Counted from the first letter of the stretch, positions 8,634-17,336 are shown. The stretch: 61,986 bases of DNA from Lachnospiraceae bacterium A4 (GCA_000403215.2 KE159534.1:50701-112686); one strand, 5' to 3'. Program-made: numbers and translations. Notes: generated by a model not told the origin, from the sequence alone.

Positions 8634-8670
8634 GCTCTGATGAATTTTCAATTCACCGGAGCATTTTTTT
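8634..8670 (+). terminator. Intrinsic terminator of the XRE/ImmA/PIN module
   Basis: The GCTCTG...TGAA and TTCA...CGGAGC arms form a G-C rich base followed by ATTTTTTT. It closes the module cleanly, 3 bases after the last stop. Confidence 0.75.
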
Positions 8671-8681
8671 AGAGAGTTGGG

Positions 8682-9104
8682 GAGTGCTGCGGCAATAGCT
8701 TCCTTTATTCCGCTAAGACCATTCGCGCAAATGATCAGCTTATTGATAACAAGCCATTGGAAAAGAGCCTTGTGACAGATAAATTTGGTGTGGGCATCTG
8801 CATGGAGGAAATACAGAAAGAGCTGTCAAAAGAAAATGGTGAAGATATACCCGAAATGCTGATTGAAACGCTTCTCTGGAATGGTATACAGGGAAGAATA
8901 GATGTTACGGCTGTAAAAGAAGAGTGTATAGCAAGACTGTATATAGAAAATATTAGAAAGCGTTTGGTTGGTTACGGTTATAAAGAAGGCTTGGTGCATT
9001 TATATGTGATTGGCGGAGGCGGATGTCTGCTTTGGAATTACATAGAATTGGCAAGTAAAGCGGATGTTACTTATATTACTGATACTTGTGCCAAAAGGGT
9101 ATGA
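8682..9104 (+). pseudogene. Fragment of an actin-like ParM/StbA segregation ATPase
   Basis: This open frame has no proper start. The C-terminal portion reads LEKSLVTDKFGVGI and LYVIGGGGCLLWNYIEL...ADVTYITD; the GGGG phosphate-binding turn followed by the I-x-D-x-C tail is typical of plasmid or ICE actin-like proteins. The N-terminal half is absent. It would once have moved plasmid or ICE DNA at division. It indicates that this stretch descends from a conjugative or plasmid-like element. Confidence 0.5.
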
Positions 9105-9794
9105 GTAACTTTGCGTTTATTGCGGTTCTTGACAGAGGAATATAGGAGATAAATGAGGCGGAGGAAGACACTGTTATCCTAAAAGAACAGCTTGCAGATG
9201 CTATTGAGGAAGTGCTCGACAGGGCGTTGGAAAAAAGATTTTGAGATGCTCCAAAAATTAAAGGAAGTTTTCGAAGACAAAATAAGTAGAGGATATGCTT
9301 CTGATTCGTGTTCTAGTGCAGACAATCATACGCACAAATCCGATGTAGATGGAAAGAGGCAGATGTAGGAAACGGAATTATCCGAGGATATGATGGCGTT
9401 TGCATTTGTGATGGGTGAATACGCAGTTCAGGATTTTTATATTCGGTACTATTTTCTGAAAAGGAAGTCTATGGAACAGTGCTGAAATGTATTTATTCGG
9501 TGCCACCGCCCATAACGAATGATGGGGAATGAGCAGTCTGGTGTGGAAACTTTCACTACAGACTACGGATTCCTATAGGCAGACGGTGTTTGCCAAAGGC
9601 AAACATTACCCTTGGAGAGTGCCTTACTTCTGATGCGTATGTGTCAGAAGTATTGCTGGACGAGTATGTAAGAATTTTTCAGGAACGAAATTCTAAATTA
9701 ACCTGTTGTGCTAGTTGATTATAGATGTAGAAAAACTTCAACAACATATGCTATCCTATAGTTGTACACCACTACAGACTATGAAAGGAGGCAC
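9105..9794 (+). other. Decayed coding DNA, no intact gene
   Basis: Short frames of 20-40 codons look like former protein sequence (for example EQLADAIEEVLDRALEKRF near 9190-9240 and MMAFAFVMGEYAVQDFYIRY near 9390-9460) but are broken by frameshifts and stops. No family could be assigned. It is most likely remnants of the same element as the ParM-like fragment. Confidence 0.4.
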
Positions 9795-10479
9795 ATGATG
9801 TTGAAGTTTCAAGATGATTATACCACTCTCATAGCAACTTTTGAAGATTTTATTTTGCTCGTTTATACAATTGTTGATGATTTATACCGGCAGGTTGTTC
9901 CTGTGTCTGTTTCGCAAAGGCGGAAAGTGGGTACGGCTAAAATGTCTGATTCCGAAATTATTACCTTAAGTATCTGCGGAGAACTGACTGGCACAGATTC
10001 TGAAAAAGCATGGTATTCTTTTGTGAAACGCAATTACTGGCATTTGTTCTCCAGACTTTGCAGCTGTACCCGCTTCAACCGAACTAGGAGGGCTCTTTTG
10101 CAGACAACAGAACTGCTCCGCCAGCAACTAGTACAGTCCTTTCCTATACCAATCATCCGTTATTTTGTCATTGACAGCTGCCCTGTCTGCCGACATGCAA
10201 AACAGAGGAATCTGCTTAATGTCTTTAAAGTATACCAATTATAAAAAGAACTGGTCCACAGAAATATGGCGGTTGATTTTTCGCTTCAGGAGGAGGATGG
10301 AAACGGTATTTTCGCAGCTTAGCGGGCAGCTGAATGCCGAAAGAGTGCTGGCAAAAAGTTTCTGGGGATTATGTACCCGGCTTTAAAACAAAGTCTTAGG
10401 ACATAAGCTGTGCATGGCATTCAACAGCATAGTCCTAGAGCCCTGTGACATAGGAAAAATCAAACAGATGATATTCTAA
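9795..10479 (+). pseudogene. IS982-family transposase remnant with internal deletion
   Basis: ATG 9795 follows AAGGAGG. The N-terminal half is intact (VSVSQRRKVGTAKMSDSEII, SICGEL, FVIDSCPVCRHAKQRN). A large part of the catalytic core is then missing: after about residue 140 the sequence jumps to the C-terminal segment (RRMETVFSQLSGQLNAERVLAKSFWGL) in another frame. It ends in a third frame (KVLGHKLCMAFNS...IGKIKQMIF) at TAA 10477. Its terminal repeats were not found with confidence. Confidence 0.75.
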
Positions 10480-10940
10480 AAAATTTTCCCAAAATACATA
10501 GGGACTTTTTGAGTTTTTTCAGAGTTTAGGTAAGTATGCGATATCAGTTATTTAAGTAGACAACGAGTTAATTTAAATTGTATTGTCTCCACTGCTTTTT
10601 TCATATTTCATTGTCCAACTGATTAGCCACTTGACGGATAAGGTCATGAAGCAGTGCGACACCATGGACCGATTGTAGGAAAGAGCGTCTGAATTGGAGC
10701 GTTAAGAGTGTCATTTCGAAGGGGAACAGGTGCAGTCGATAGTAGGACGATCAAAAGAACATTCCCAACGAGCCTTTGAGAAAAATCGTTGGAATGATAA
10801 GAAGTAAGGGGTGTGACGGTAGCCATATTTCTTATAGCAAATTGTATAGGGATATGCTATACTTAGCGTAGCAAAACGAAATTTAAGTAAGTAGTGCAGA
10901 TACATATTGAAACGCAAAGAATGTAAGGAGCTGTTTGCAA
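10480..10940 (+). other. Intergenic DNA with first copy of the linker repeat
   Basis: There is no intact gene. Positions 10785-10806 carry TCGTTGGAATGATAAGAAG, the tail motif of a degenerate repeat that recurs near 11842 and 12607. A ribosome site AAGGAG at 10925-10930 serves the next gene. Confidence 0.4.
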
Positions 10941-11540
10941 ATGAATAATCGTATCATAACAGATATTTCAAACTATATATTTGTTTCTGACGCGCCCGAA
11001 AAATCTGATGTAATATTTCTGCCAGGTGGTTCGCACCCAGAACAGCCTGAATATGCGGCAGAGTTGTACCGCAAAGGATATGCGAAATGGCTTATTCCTT
11101 CAGGAGGTATCAGCGTTAAACGAGATAAATGGCCAGGCGTTCGGTCAAAGGCAGAGATATACAACGGCAATTATCAATCTGACTGTGAGTTCTTTACGGA
11201 TGTGTTAAATAAAAATGGTGTATCTATGGATGCTATCATTAGAGAAAATAAGTCAGGACATACCCGTGATAATGCATTTTTCTCTCGAAAGATTGTTGAC
11301 GAAAAGGGGATAGAAATCAAAACCGCTTTGATTATCTGTAAAGCGTTTCATGCTCGGCGTTGTCTTATGCTATATCAAATGGCTTTTCCCGATGTTGAAA
11401 TAAAGGTCTGCCCAATTCATTGTTACAATATTACAAAGGATAATTGGTACAAGAGTGAACAAGGTATTAACCGTGTACTTGGCGAGCTTGCTCGGTGCGG
11501 CAACCAGTTTGTCGGGGATATCAAAGAGTATTTGCTCTGA
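10941..11540 (+). CDS. YdcF/DUF218-family protein
   Basis: Protein of 199 residues starting at ATG 10941, 10 bases after AAGGAG. DUF218 hallmarks are visible: VIFLPGGSHPEQPEYAAELY near the N-terminus, SGGISVK, S-G-H-T-R-D-N around residue 105, and LIICKAFHARRCLMLY. DUF218 proteins (SanA/ElyC/YdcF) bind nucleotides such as S-adenosylmethionine and several act in envelope maintenance, but this soluble version lacks a transmembrane segment. It sits alone between linker repeats, so it appears to be an acquired single-gene cassette. Confidence 0.75.
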   Translation: MNNRIITDISNYIFVSDAPEKSDVIFLPGGSHPEQPEYAAELYRKGYAKWLIPSGGISVKRDKWPGVRSKAEIYNGNYQSDCEFFTDVLNKNGVSMDAIIRENKSGHTRDNAFFSRKIVDEKGIEIKTALIICKAFHARRCLMLYQMAFPDVEIKVCPIHCYNITKDNWYKSEQGINRVLGELARCGNQFVGDIKEYLL

Positions 11541-11935
11541 CAAAGCAAATTTCCGATTGTGTGTATGTTAATAGAATGTTGGTTAAGTTTCTCTTAATGG
11601 TATAAATTACATGGTGCTAGTACCATGTAATATGGGAGGATAAGGACAAAATCAGTATTTTGCTACTGGCTCTAAAATTTTACAGAATAGTAAAAATGTA
11701 GTAAAAATCAGATAATATGAGATTGCCGAGAGGGAGTGCGGGGCAGTTGGAGCACATAAAAGAACTCTGCAAAAGCGTAAAAATCTTTATGAAAAACAGA
11801 ACAATTTAAAAGGACAGAAACAAAAAATTGAGAATTCGTTGGCACGATAAGAAACTGCCCTTATTTTTAAATGGTAAATGTGGAATGAAAGTGGTATTAT
11901 TAATGAGCGAATAAAAATTTATGGAGATATGAGAT
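11541..11935 (+). repeat. Linker repeat copy 2 (degenerate coding relic)
   Basis: There is no intact gene in 395 bases. Positions about 11645-11917 align by eye with 12517-12695: a shared ACTGGCTCTA block, then a relic frame reading EKQNNLKGQK-KIENSLAR-stop, then TCGTTGG-CGATAAGAAA, then GAGCGAATAAAA. It looks like the C-terminal end of a lost gene reused between acquired genes. Confidence 0.5.
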
Positions 11936-12478
11936 ATGGAGCAAATTTCACTAATCGAGCCTCAAAAGATGTATGCAGATGAAATATGGAAATTTCGTCA
12001 AGAAATTTTGGAATATGACGCAGAAAATGAAAGCCAATTTGCAGGTTGCTTATCGCTTGATGTAAGTAAGTCCTCTGAAGAATGGATCAAAATATGTGAA
12101 CTTAGAAAAAGTGAGAAGACATGTGACGATGCAGGAACGGCTGTTCCTGCGCATACATACTTAGCGATACGCAAGAGAGATGATAAAGTTGTAGGCGTGA
12201 TAGATTTGCGTCATCACATCAATCATCCTATTCTTGGAACGTGGGGAGGGCATTGTGGGTATTCAGTGCGTCCTTCTGAACGAGGCAAAGGTTATGCAAA
12301 GGAAATGCTTCGTTTGAATATACAAAATGCAAAATCAAAGGGAATAGAAAAACTTCTTATCACTTGTGATATTGAGAATGCAGCCAGTGAAAAAGTAATA
12401 CTCGCTAGTGATGGGGTTTATGAGAAAACCATAGATGTTGATGGATGCAAGATGAAAAGATATTGGATAACAGTATAA
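11936..12478 (+). CDS. GNAT-family N-acetyltransferase
   Basis: Protein of 180 residues, complete. The acetyl-CoA binding motif A reads YSVRPSERGKGYAKEML (Q/RxxGxG/A type) at about residues 115-131, preceded by the beta-4 strand VVGVIDLRHHI and followed by LLITCDIENAASEKVI. ATG 11936 follows GGAGAT. It resembles the YjdJ-type acetyltransferases of clostridia. The substrate is unknown; resistance or tolerance to a small amine is a possibility given neighbouring acquired genes. It is flanked by linker repeats on both sides. Confidence 0.85.
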   Translation: MEQISLIEPQKMYADEIWKFRQEILEYDAENESQFAGCLSLDVSKSSEEWIKICELRKSEKTCDDAGTAVPAHTYLAIRKRDDKVVGVIDLRHHINHPILGTWGGHCGYSVRPSERGKGYAKEMLRLNIQNAKSKGIEKLLITCDIENAASEKVILASDGVYEKTIDVDGCKMKRYWITV

Positions 12479-12767
12479 GAAATAGACAACTTTCGGTTTT
12501 GTTGGTTAGAGTGGTGGAGAAAATCGGTATTTCCCACTGGCTCTATTTTGGCTCTAAAAGAAAAGCAGAATGATTTGAAAGGACAGAAATATAAAATAGA
12601 AATATCGTTGGAACGATAAGAAATGTGGGGCATGGCGGTTGCAATGCTCCACATTTTATAGTAGCGAATAAAAGGTGAAAGTGATATAATCAAAAGCAAA
12701 TATTTGTAGATTTTGAGCAGAAGTGATATAGAGAAATTAGTTATTGAAATATAATGAGAGGGTGAAT
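12479..12767 (+). repeat. Linker repeat copy 3 with terminator
   Basis: Positions 12517-12695 repeat the elements of 11645-11917, with the relic frame EKQNDLKGQKYKIEISLER-stop. They end in GTGATATAATCAAA at 12681-12694, which recurs at 13741-13754. The TATAAT inside may be the -10 of a promoter for the following gene. Confidence 0.5.
12623..12660 (+). terminator. Terminator inside linker repeat 3
   Basis: ATGTGGGGCAT and ATGCTCCACAT pair over 11 bp with one wobble, followed by TTTTATA. It lies downstream of the GNAT gene. Confidence 0.65.
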
Positions 12768-12992
12768 ATGGGCGAGAATATTTGTGAAGAAATTAGACTT
12801 GTTGACAATATTTTACAAGCGGAGGATTTTATAAGATTGCGCATACAAGCAGGACTTGTTGAGATACCGGTGGAGCATGCTCGAAAGGCTCTGCAAAACG
12901 GTTTAATGAATGTTTCTGCCCTATATAATGGGGAACTTGTGGGAATGGGGAGACAAGATGATAGAAATGAAATAAAAGTGTGGGATAACTAA
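12768..12992 (+). pseudogene. N-terminal fragment of a GNAT acetyltransferase
   Basis: ATG 12768 follows GAGAGGG. The sequence EEIRLVDNILQAEDFIRLR...ALYNGELVGMGR looks like the first about 65 residues of a GNAT protein (up to the strand before motif A). The frame then loses similarity and stops at 12992. It is fused directly to a second, different GNAT remnant. Confidence 0.55.
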
Positions 12993-12993
12993 T

Positions 12994-13745
12994 GTGAGAG
13001 GGATTTTTTCGCCTATGGGTGCAAATGCAGCCGTTTCTAAAAACCGCCCCCAAATTTATGCAGCCATGTATCAGGCGGCAGGAGAAAAATGGATAAAGAC
13101 CGGGGCAGTTTCCCGTGCAATCTGCTTATACGCCCATGATGAAGAACTTCAACAACAGTTTTTCCGTTATGGTTTTGGGTTGCGTTGTTTAGATGCTATC
13201 CGTCCGATGGAACTGATTCATTGTGAATTTTGTGCCAGCTATGATTTAGTCGAATTGTCAAAAGCAGAATATCATTTTATCTATCCGCTTCATTTAGCGT
13301 TATATCAACATTACCGAGAAAGCCCTTTCTTTATGAATCGCAAGCCCGAAACACAAGAGGGGGTTGCAGTATCTTCAATGCAGGAAGGGGCGCGTTACTT
13401 TGTGGCAAAGCAGAATGGAAAAATATGTGCGTTTGTAAAAATTTCGGTTCCCGGCGAAACGTTTGTTGCAAGGGGCGGCACCTATCGTCATATCAGAGGT
13501 GCATACTGTCTGCCGGAACACAGGGGAAGGGATTATATCAAAATTTACTGAACTTTACCATATCTGTGTTGAAAAGAGAAGGCTATACCAGACTTGGCGT
13601 GGACTTTGAAAGTTTTAATCCAACAGCGCGCGGATTTTGGCTAAAATATTTTACTGCATACACGAATAGTGTAGTTCGGAGGATTGATGAGCCACTGGGG
13701 TTTGCTGTGTCCTATATTTTTGTGGCAAATAAGGTGTGGAAGTGA
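12994..13745 (+). pseudogene. Second GNAT acetyltransferase, 5'-truncated and frameshifted
   Basis: The frame from 12994 reads SPMGANAAVSKNRPQIYAAM, QQFFRYGFGLRCLDAIRPME and a second acetyltransferase half, VAKQNGKICAFVKI...GAYCLPEHRG. A frameshift near 13525 moves motif A into another frame (QGKGLYQNLLNFTISVLKREGYTRLGVDFESFNPTARGF, given here as joined blocks), which runs to TGA 13743-13745. The protein therefore resembles a two-domain GNAT lacking its first about 60 residues. It is non-functional unless the frameshift is a sequencing error. Confidence 0.65.
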
Positions 13746-13812
13746 TATAATCAAAGGAACGAATCGGGATTAGAGAGAAATGTTTTTTATTTTTTAGGCA
13801 AGGCGGTACAAT

Positions 13813-14775
13813 ATGAAAAGAGTGTTAAGGAAATCTTTAATCGTGGTATTGGCAATGATGATAATCCTTGTATTATTTGTCATCATATCTTTTGTTCGTC
13901 ATAAAATATGCAGTTCAAAAGAAAAGGACTTGCGGACTCCTTTGGGTGCGCTTGTAGAAGTGAACGGCCACAATATGAGTGTATACATAGAGGGTAAGGG
14001 GGATAAAACGCTTGTGTTTCTGTCTGGAGGCGGGACCTGCTCGCCGATATTGGATTTTAAATCGTTGTATTCACTGTTAACCGATGAATATAAAATAGTC
14101 GTTGTGGAAAAATTTGGCTATGGTTTTAGTGATGTCGTAGATGAAAAAAGAGATATAGATACAATATTAAGTGAAACAAGAATGGCGCTTGATAAAGCAG
14201 AAGTACAAGGCCCGTATATACTTTGCCCGCATTCCATGTCCGGGCTGGAGGCTTTGTACTGGGCGCAGAAATATCCCAAAGAGGTTGAGGCTATCATTGG
14301 TTTGGATATGGCTGTACCGGGCTATTATGATGAAATGAATATCAGCATTCCTGTAATGAAAGCAGGGCAATATGGCGCTGCATTGGGGATTACAAGATGG
14401 ATACCAAGCCTTGCAGAAAGCGATGCCATGAAGTTCGGAACGCTGTCTGATAAGGAAAAAGAGATCTACAAGGCTGTATTCTATCAAAGAACGGCAACTG
14501 TGACAATGATAAATGAAGTGAAAACCGTAAAAGACAATGCGAATGTGGTAAAAGAAAAAGGCGTTCCGCAAGTACCGATGTTATTGTTTGTGTCTAATGG
14601 TTCAGGAGGAACAGGATTTACGGAGGAAAGATGGAGAAGTATTCCCAAAGAATATATCTCAGCTTCTGAGAATGCTCGTTTTATTGAATTAGACTGCCCG
14701 CACTATGTCCATGATTATAAATATGAAGAAATAGGCAAAGAAATCAGAAACTTTGAGAAGATAAACTATGAATAA
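13813..14775 (+). CDS. Membrane-anchored alpha/beta hydrolase
   Basis: Protein of 320 residues with an N-terminal transmembrane anchor (about residues 8-27) and an extracytoplasmic hydrolase domain. The oxyanion region is LVFLSGGGTCSPILDF. The nucleophile elbow is C-P-H-S-M-S-G (Ser about 141), where the usual first and last Gly of GxSxG are Pro and Ser. A conserved acid region lies near GLDMAVPGYYDE and the catalytic His in LDCPHYVHDY. It overlaps the next gene by 8 bases. Substrate unknown; the paired amidase suggests the two act on the same class of amide or ester compound. Confidence 0.8.
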   Translation: MKRVLRKSLIVVLAMMIILVLFVIISFVRHKICSSKEKDLRTPLGALVEVNGHNMSVYIEGKGDKTLVFLSGGGTCSPILDFKSLYSLLTDEYKIVVVEKFGYGFSDVVDEKRDIDTILSETRMALDKAEVQGPYILCPHSMSGLEALYWAQKYPKEVEAIIGLDMAVPGYYDEMNISIPVMKAGQYGAALGITRWIPSLAESDAMKFGTLSDKEKEIYKAVFYQRTATVTMINEVKTVKDNANVVKEKGVPQVPMLLFVSNGSGGTGFTEERWRSIPKEYISASENARFIELDCPHYVHDYKYEEIGKEIRNFEKINYE

Positions 14776-15865
14776 TACAGTTAGAAAACCGCACGGGAAG
14801 CTTAAAATAAGTGTTAAATATTTTTTGCTCGCAATAGCTGTAGTTTTGCTTGTAATTGTTATAGGAGCGGCTGCGCTGTTCTGGAATGAATTGCGAACCC
14901 TCTTTTCATTAAAAAAGATTGACGATTACGGTGCATACCAGATGACCTGCTACGGGGAGTATGGTTTTGATGAATTTTTAAAGGTCGGCGCATCGAGCGA
15001 TCAGGATATTGAAAAGTTTGTGACAAAAAGGCTGCTAAAAGGAATGCCCATAGACCTTGGTGTTATGGGAGATGGCTGTACTGCTTTTGTAACAAGAAAT
15101 GAAAAAGGAGAAGTCCTGTATGGGCGGAATTTCGATTTTCTTTATGCGCCGTCATTACAATTATATACAGAGCCGGAGAATGGATATAAGTCTGTTTCCA
15201 CTGTAAATTTATCTTTTGCCGGATACTCAGAAAATTTTCTGCCCGATGGCTCCCTATTTGATAAATTTTTGACACTCGCAGCACCGTTTTTGCCATTTGA
15301 TGGCATGAACGAGAAAGGCGTGGCAATCGCATTGCTGGCTGTACCTGAAGCCGAGCCGCCTTATGACAGTGACAAAATAACTTTGAATACGACCACTGCA
15401 ATCCGGTTGGTGCTGGATTATGCGGCAACGGTAGAAGAAGCGGTTGAACTACTCCGCAATTATAATATTTATTTTTCAGGAGATGTCGAATGCCATTATT
15501 TGATAGCAGATGCCAGCGGACAGTCTGTTATTGTTGAGTTTTATGATGGTGAACTTCAACTCGTGGAGGCGGAAACCGATTATCAAATCGCAACTAATTT
15601 TATAGCGTTTCATGGTTTGAATATTGGCGAGGGTTTTACAGAATTTGAAAGATATAATACGGTAGAAAAAGAATTGCGGAAGAACAATGGCATACTAAAT
15701 GAAAAGGACGTTATATCGCTTCTTGCCAAGGTTGGTGTGCAGGATGGAGAAGTGGATAAATTACAGTGGTCTGTTGTCTATAATCTGACAACAGGAGATG
15801 TCCGTTTATTTGTTCACAGAGATACAAACAATATCACAGCGGCAAAACTCGAAATGTGTCATTGA
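14768..15865 (+). CDS. Ntn-type linear amide C-N hydrolase (choloylglycine/acid-ceramidase-like), membrane anchored
   Basis: Protein of 365 residues. A transmembrane helix at about 18-40 is followed by an Ntn-hydrolase core: the candidate nucleophile Cys104 sits in MGDGCTAFV, and RNFDF at about 120-124 is the arginine/aspartate motif of choloylglycine-hydrolase relatives. Further on are GMNEKGVAIALL and ATNFIAF. In this family the Cys becomes the N-terminal residue after autocleavage or Met removal. Here it is internal, as in acid-ceramidase/NAAA-type precursors, so self-processing is expected. It is translationally coupled to the alpha/beta hydrolase. Substrate could be N-acyl amino acids, bile-acid conjugates or similar; the sequence does not decide. 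Confidence 0.75.
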   Translation: MNNTVRKPHGKLKISVKYFLLAIAVVLLVIVIGAAALFWNELRTLFSLKKIDDYGAYQMTCYGEYGFDEFLKVGASSDQDIEKFVTKRLLKGMPIDLGVMGDGCTAFVTRNEKGEVLYGRNFDFLYAPSLQLYTEPENGYKSVSTVNLSFAGYSENFLPDGSLFDKFLTLAAPFLPFDGMNEKGVAIALLAVPEAEPPYDSDKITLNTTTAIRLVLDYAATVEEAVELLRNYNIYFSGDVECHYLIADASGQSVIVEFYDGELQLVEAETDYQIATNFIAFHGLNIGEGFTEFERYNTVEKELRKNNGILNEKDVISLLAKVGVQDGEVDKLQWSVVYNLTTGDVRLFVHRDTNNITAAKLEMCH

Positions 15866-15902
15866 CATTTATTGGTTTGCAACTAATTTTATGGAGATTA
15901 TT

Positions 15903-16382
15903 ATGAACGAATTAAAAACATCTATAAAAACGTATGACAGGGACGCTTTGTGTTGCGGAGTACCATGCTGGCGGTGGGTTTACCATGCACTCCACTCTGC
16001 CGATAAATGGTTTATAAACCCCTTTACTTATGAAGAACCGCCATTCCACGAAGAGGGAATGGACAATCCTGACAAGCCTTGTAAGGGCGTTTTATCTGAC
16101 GAACAGTTACTTCGTTATCTTGACAGTGTGGAAAAAAAGACAATTGAGTATCTTGATACGCTTACAGACGAAATGTTATATGAAAAGCCTGAAAAGTGTC
16201 GGTATACACGCATGGAGCTTGTCCTAAGACAATTTAGACACATATCTTTCCATACAGGTATGCTAAATGGACAAACCGCAGTCACAACAGGAGAATTTCC
16301 CATGTGGGTATCGGAAACAGGGAAGTATGTTGATGACGGCGTTTTCTTTGGCAGATACCGTAAAGGAGAAATAAAACTTTAA
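15903..16382 (+). CDS. DinB-like protein
   Basis: Protein of 159 residues starting at ATG 15903 after GGAG. The four-helix DinB/YfiT-type fold is suggested by WVYHALHSADKWFINP near the N-terminus and FRHISFHTGMLNGQ around residue 115-130; these histidines would be the metal ligands. Members are metal-dependent transferases, for example bacillithiol-related enzymes, but this one is unassigned. It is the last gene before the tRNA and the change to higher GC DNA. Confidence 0.65.
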   Translation: MNELKTSIKTYDRDALCCGVPCWRWVYHALHSADKWFINPFTYEEPPFHEEGMDNPDKPCKGVLSDEQLLRYLDSVEKKTIEYLDTLTDEMLYEKPEKCRYTRMELVLRQFRHISFHTGMLNGQTAVTTGEFPMWVSETGKYVDDGVFFGRYRKGEIKL

Positions 16383-16405
16383 ATTCAGGAATACAAATAA
16401 ATTAC

Positions 16406-16434
16406 TTGCTTTTTCGACAAAATTATGTTTTAAT
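16406..16434 (+). promoter_or_regulatory. Promoter of the tRNA-Tyr gene
   Basis: TTGCTT at 16406-16411 and TTTAAT at 16429-16434 are spaced by 17 bases, ending 30 bases before the tRNA. Confidence 0.5.
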
Positions 16435-16441
16435 AATAATT

Positions 16442-16460
16442 GTCAGGGCAAACCCCTGAC
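16442..16460 (+). other. Small hairpin in the tRNA leader
   Basis: GTCAGGG-CAAAC-CCCTGAC forms a perfect 7-bp stem immediately before the mature tRNA 5' end. It may be part of the precursor processed by RNase P. Confidence 0.4.
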
Positions 16461-16464
16461 ATAT

Positions 16465-16546
16465 GGGTGGATTCCCGAGTGGCCAAAGGGGACAGACTGT
16501 AAATCTGCTGCTTTATGCTTCGGTGGTTCGAATCCACCTCCACCCA
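16465..16546 (+). tRNA. tRNA-Tyr (GTA anticodon)
   Basis: Class II tRNA. The acceptor stem is GGGTGGA/TCCACCC with discriminator A. The anticodon loop is CTGTAAA (anticodon GTA), followed by a long variable arm CTGCTTTATGCTTCGG and a T arm GGTGG-TTCGAAT-CCACC. CCA is not encoded. It stands alone with its own promoter and terminator. Confidence 0.95.
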
Positions 16547-16558
16547 GTCTTTGTTGGA

Positions 16559-16585
16559 GGAATATCGGTTGCCGGTATTCCTTTT
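16559..16585 (+). terminator. Terminator after tRNA-Tyr
   Basis: GGAATATCGG-TTG-CCGGTATTCC (10-bp stem with one G-T) is followed by TTTTG, 12 bases after the tRNA. Confidence 0.7.
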
Positions 16586-16640
16586 GTTGTGTATAGGTTC
16601 TGTTTGATGCAGCATAGCTGTGGAGCGGTACGGGGGAAAC

Positions 16641-17258
16641 ATGCGAGTCAGGAAACGAAAACGATATCAATTTTTCATAGTATTGCTTCTTTTAGGGATT
16701 TTGCTGATTTTGTTTGCGGCAGTGTTGTTTCTGCGCCTTCGCGGCAGTGTGGCGCTAAAGCCAAGCAAGCTCGAGCTGCCCGCCCAAAGTATAACTGCAT
16801 ACAGGCAGGACGAGGCGGCGTGGGCTGATGATTTGCTGGGAGAGTCCTCTTATACGATGGCGTCCTCTGGCTGTCTTGTGACCTGCATTGCATCTGCGGT
16901 CAGCATGGAGACGGGGACTGCCATCACGCCGGGCAGTCTGAATGCCATTTTTTCAGAGAATCATGTATATGACAGTGAGGGGAACATTCAGTGGGCGGCG
17001 TTGGAGGCGCTGGAAGGATTTACAGCCGATGTGGGGCAAGAGGTATCGCAGCCAGCGCTTGACGCATGCCTTGCCGCGGGACATGCTCCGATTGTGCGCG
17101 TGCGTATGCATGGACTGGGCAGTTTTCATTATGTGCTGATTGTGGGCGCCGAGGAGGGGGATTATATCTGTATGGACCCGCTTGCCGACAGCCTGACAAA
17201 ACTGTCTGATTATCTTGGCAGAGTTTATGCGATGCGTGTGGTATCGTGCCAGCCATGA
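16641..17258 (+). CDS. Secreted or membrane-anchored C39-like cysteine peptidase domain protein
   Basis: Protein of 205 residues. The start ATG 16641 follows ACGGGGG; an upstream ATG at 16620 is less well placed. An N-terminal transmembrane anchor (about residues 10-32) leads to a papain-like C39-type domain: SYTMASSGCLVTCIAS with the catalytic Cys, SFHYVLIVG with the His and YICMDPL with the acid. C39_2-like domains outside ABC exporters are extracytoplasmic and usually of unknown substrate. GC content is clearly higher than in the preceding 16 kb. Confidence 0.75.
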   Translation: MRVRKRKRYQFFIVLLLLGILLILFAAVLFLRLRGSVALKPSKLELPAQSITAYRQDEAAWADDLLGESSYTMASSGCLVTCIASAVSMETGTAITPGSLNAIFSENHVYDSEGNIQWAALEALEGFTADVGQEVSQPALDACLAAGHAPIVRVRMHGLGSFHYVLIVGAEEGDYICMDPLADSLTKLSDYLGRVYAMRVVSCQP

Positions 17259-17295
17259 CGGGAGAGAAAAAATTCATATTTTTTTTAGAATGTCA

Positions 17296-17324
17296 TTGTT
17301 CGTATTCAAAAAAAGGTTTATAAT
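17296..17324 (+). promoter_or_regulatory. pfkA promoter
   Basis: TTGTTC at 17296-17301 and a perfect TATAAT at 17319-17324 are separated by 17 bases. This leaves a 5' leader of roughly 100 bases. Confidence 0.7.
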
Positions 17325-17336
17325 GGTATGTAAGAC

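Noticed and set aside
16465-16546. tRNA-Tyr as integration site of the island to its left
   Set aside because: The island lies on the 5' side, and no direct repeat of the tRNA 3' end was found in the window.
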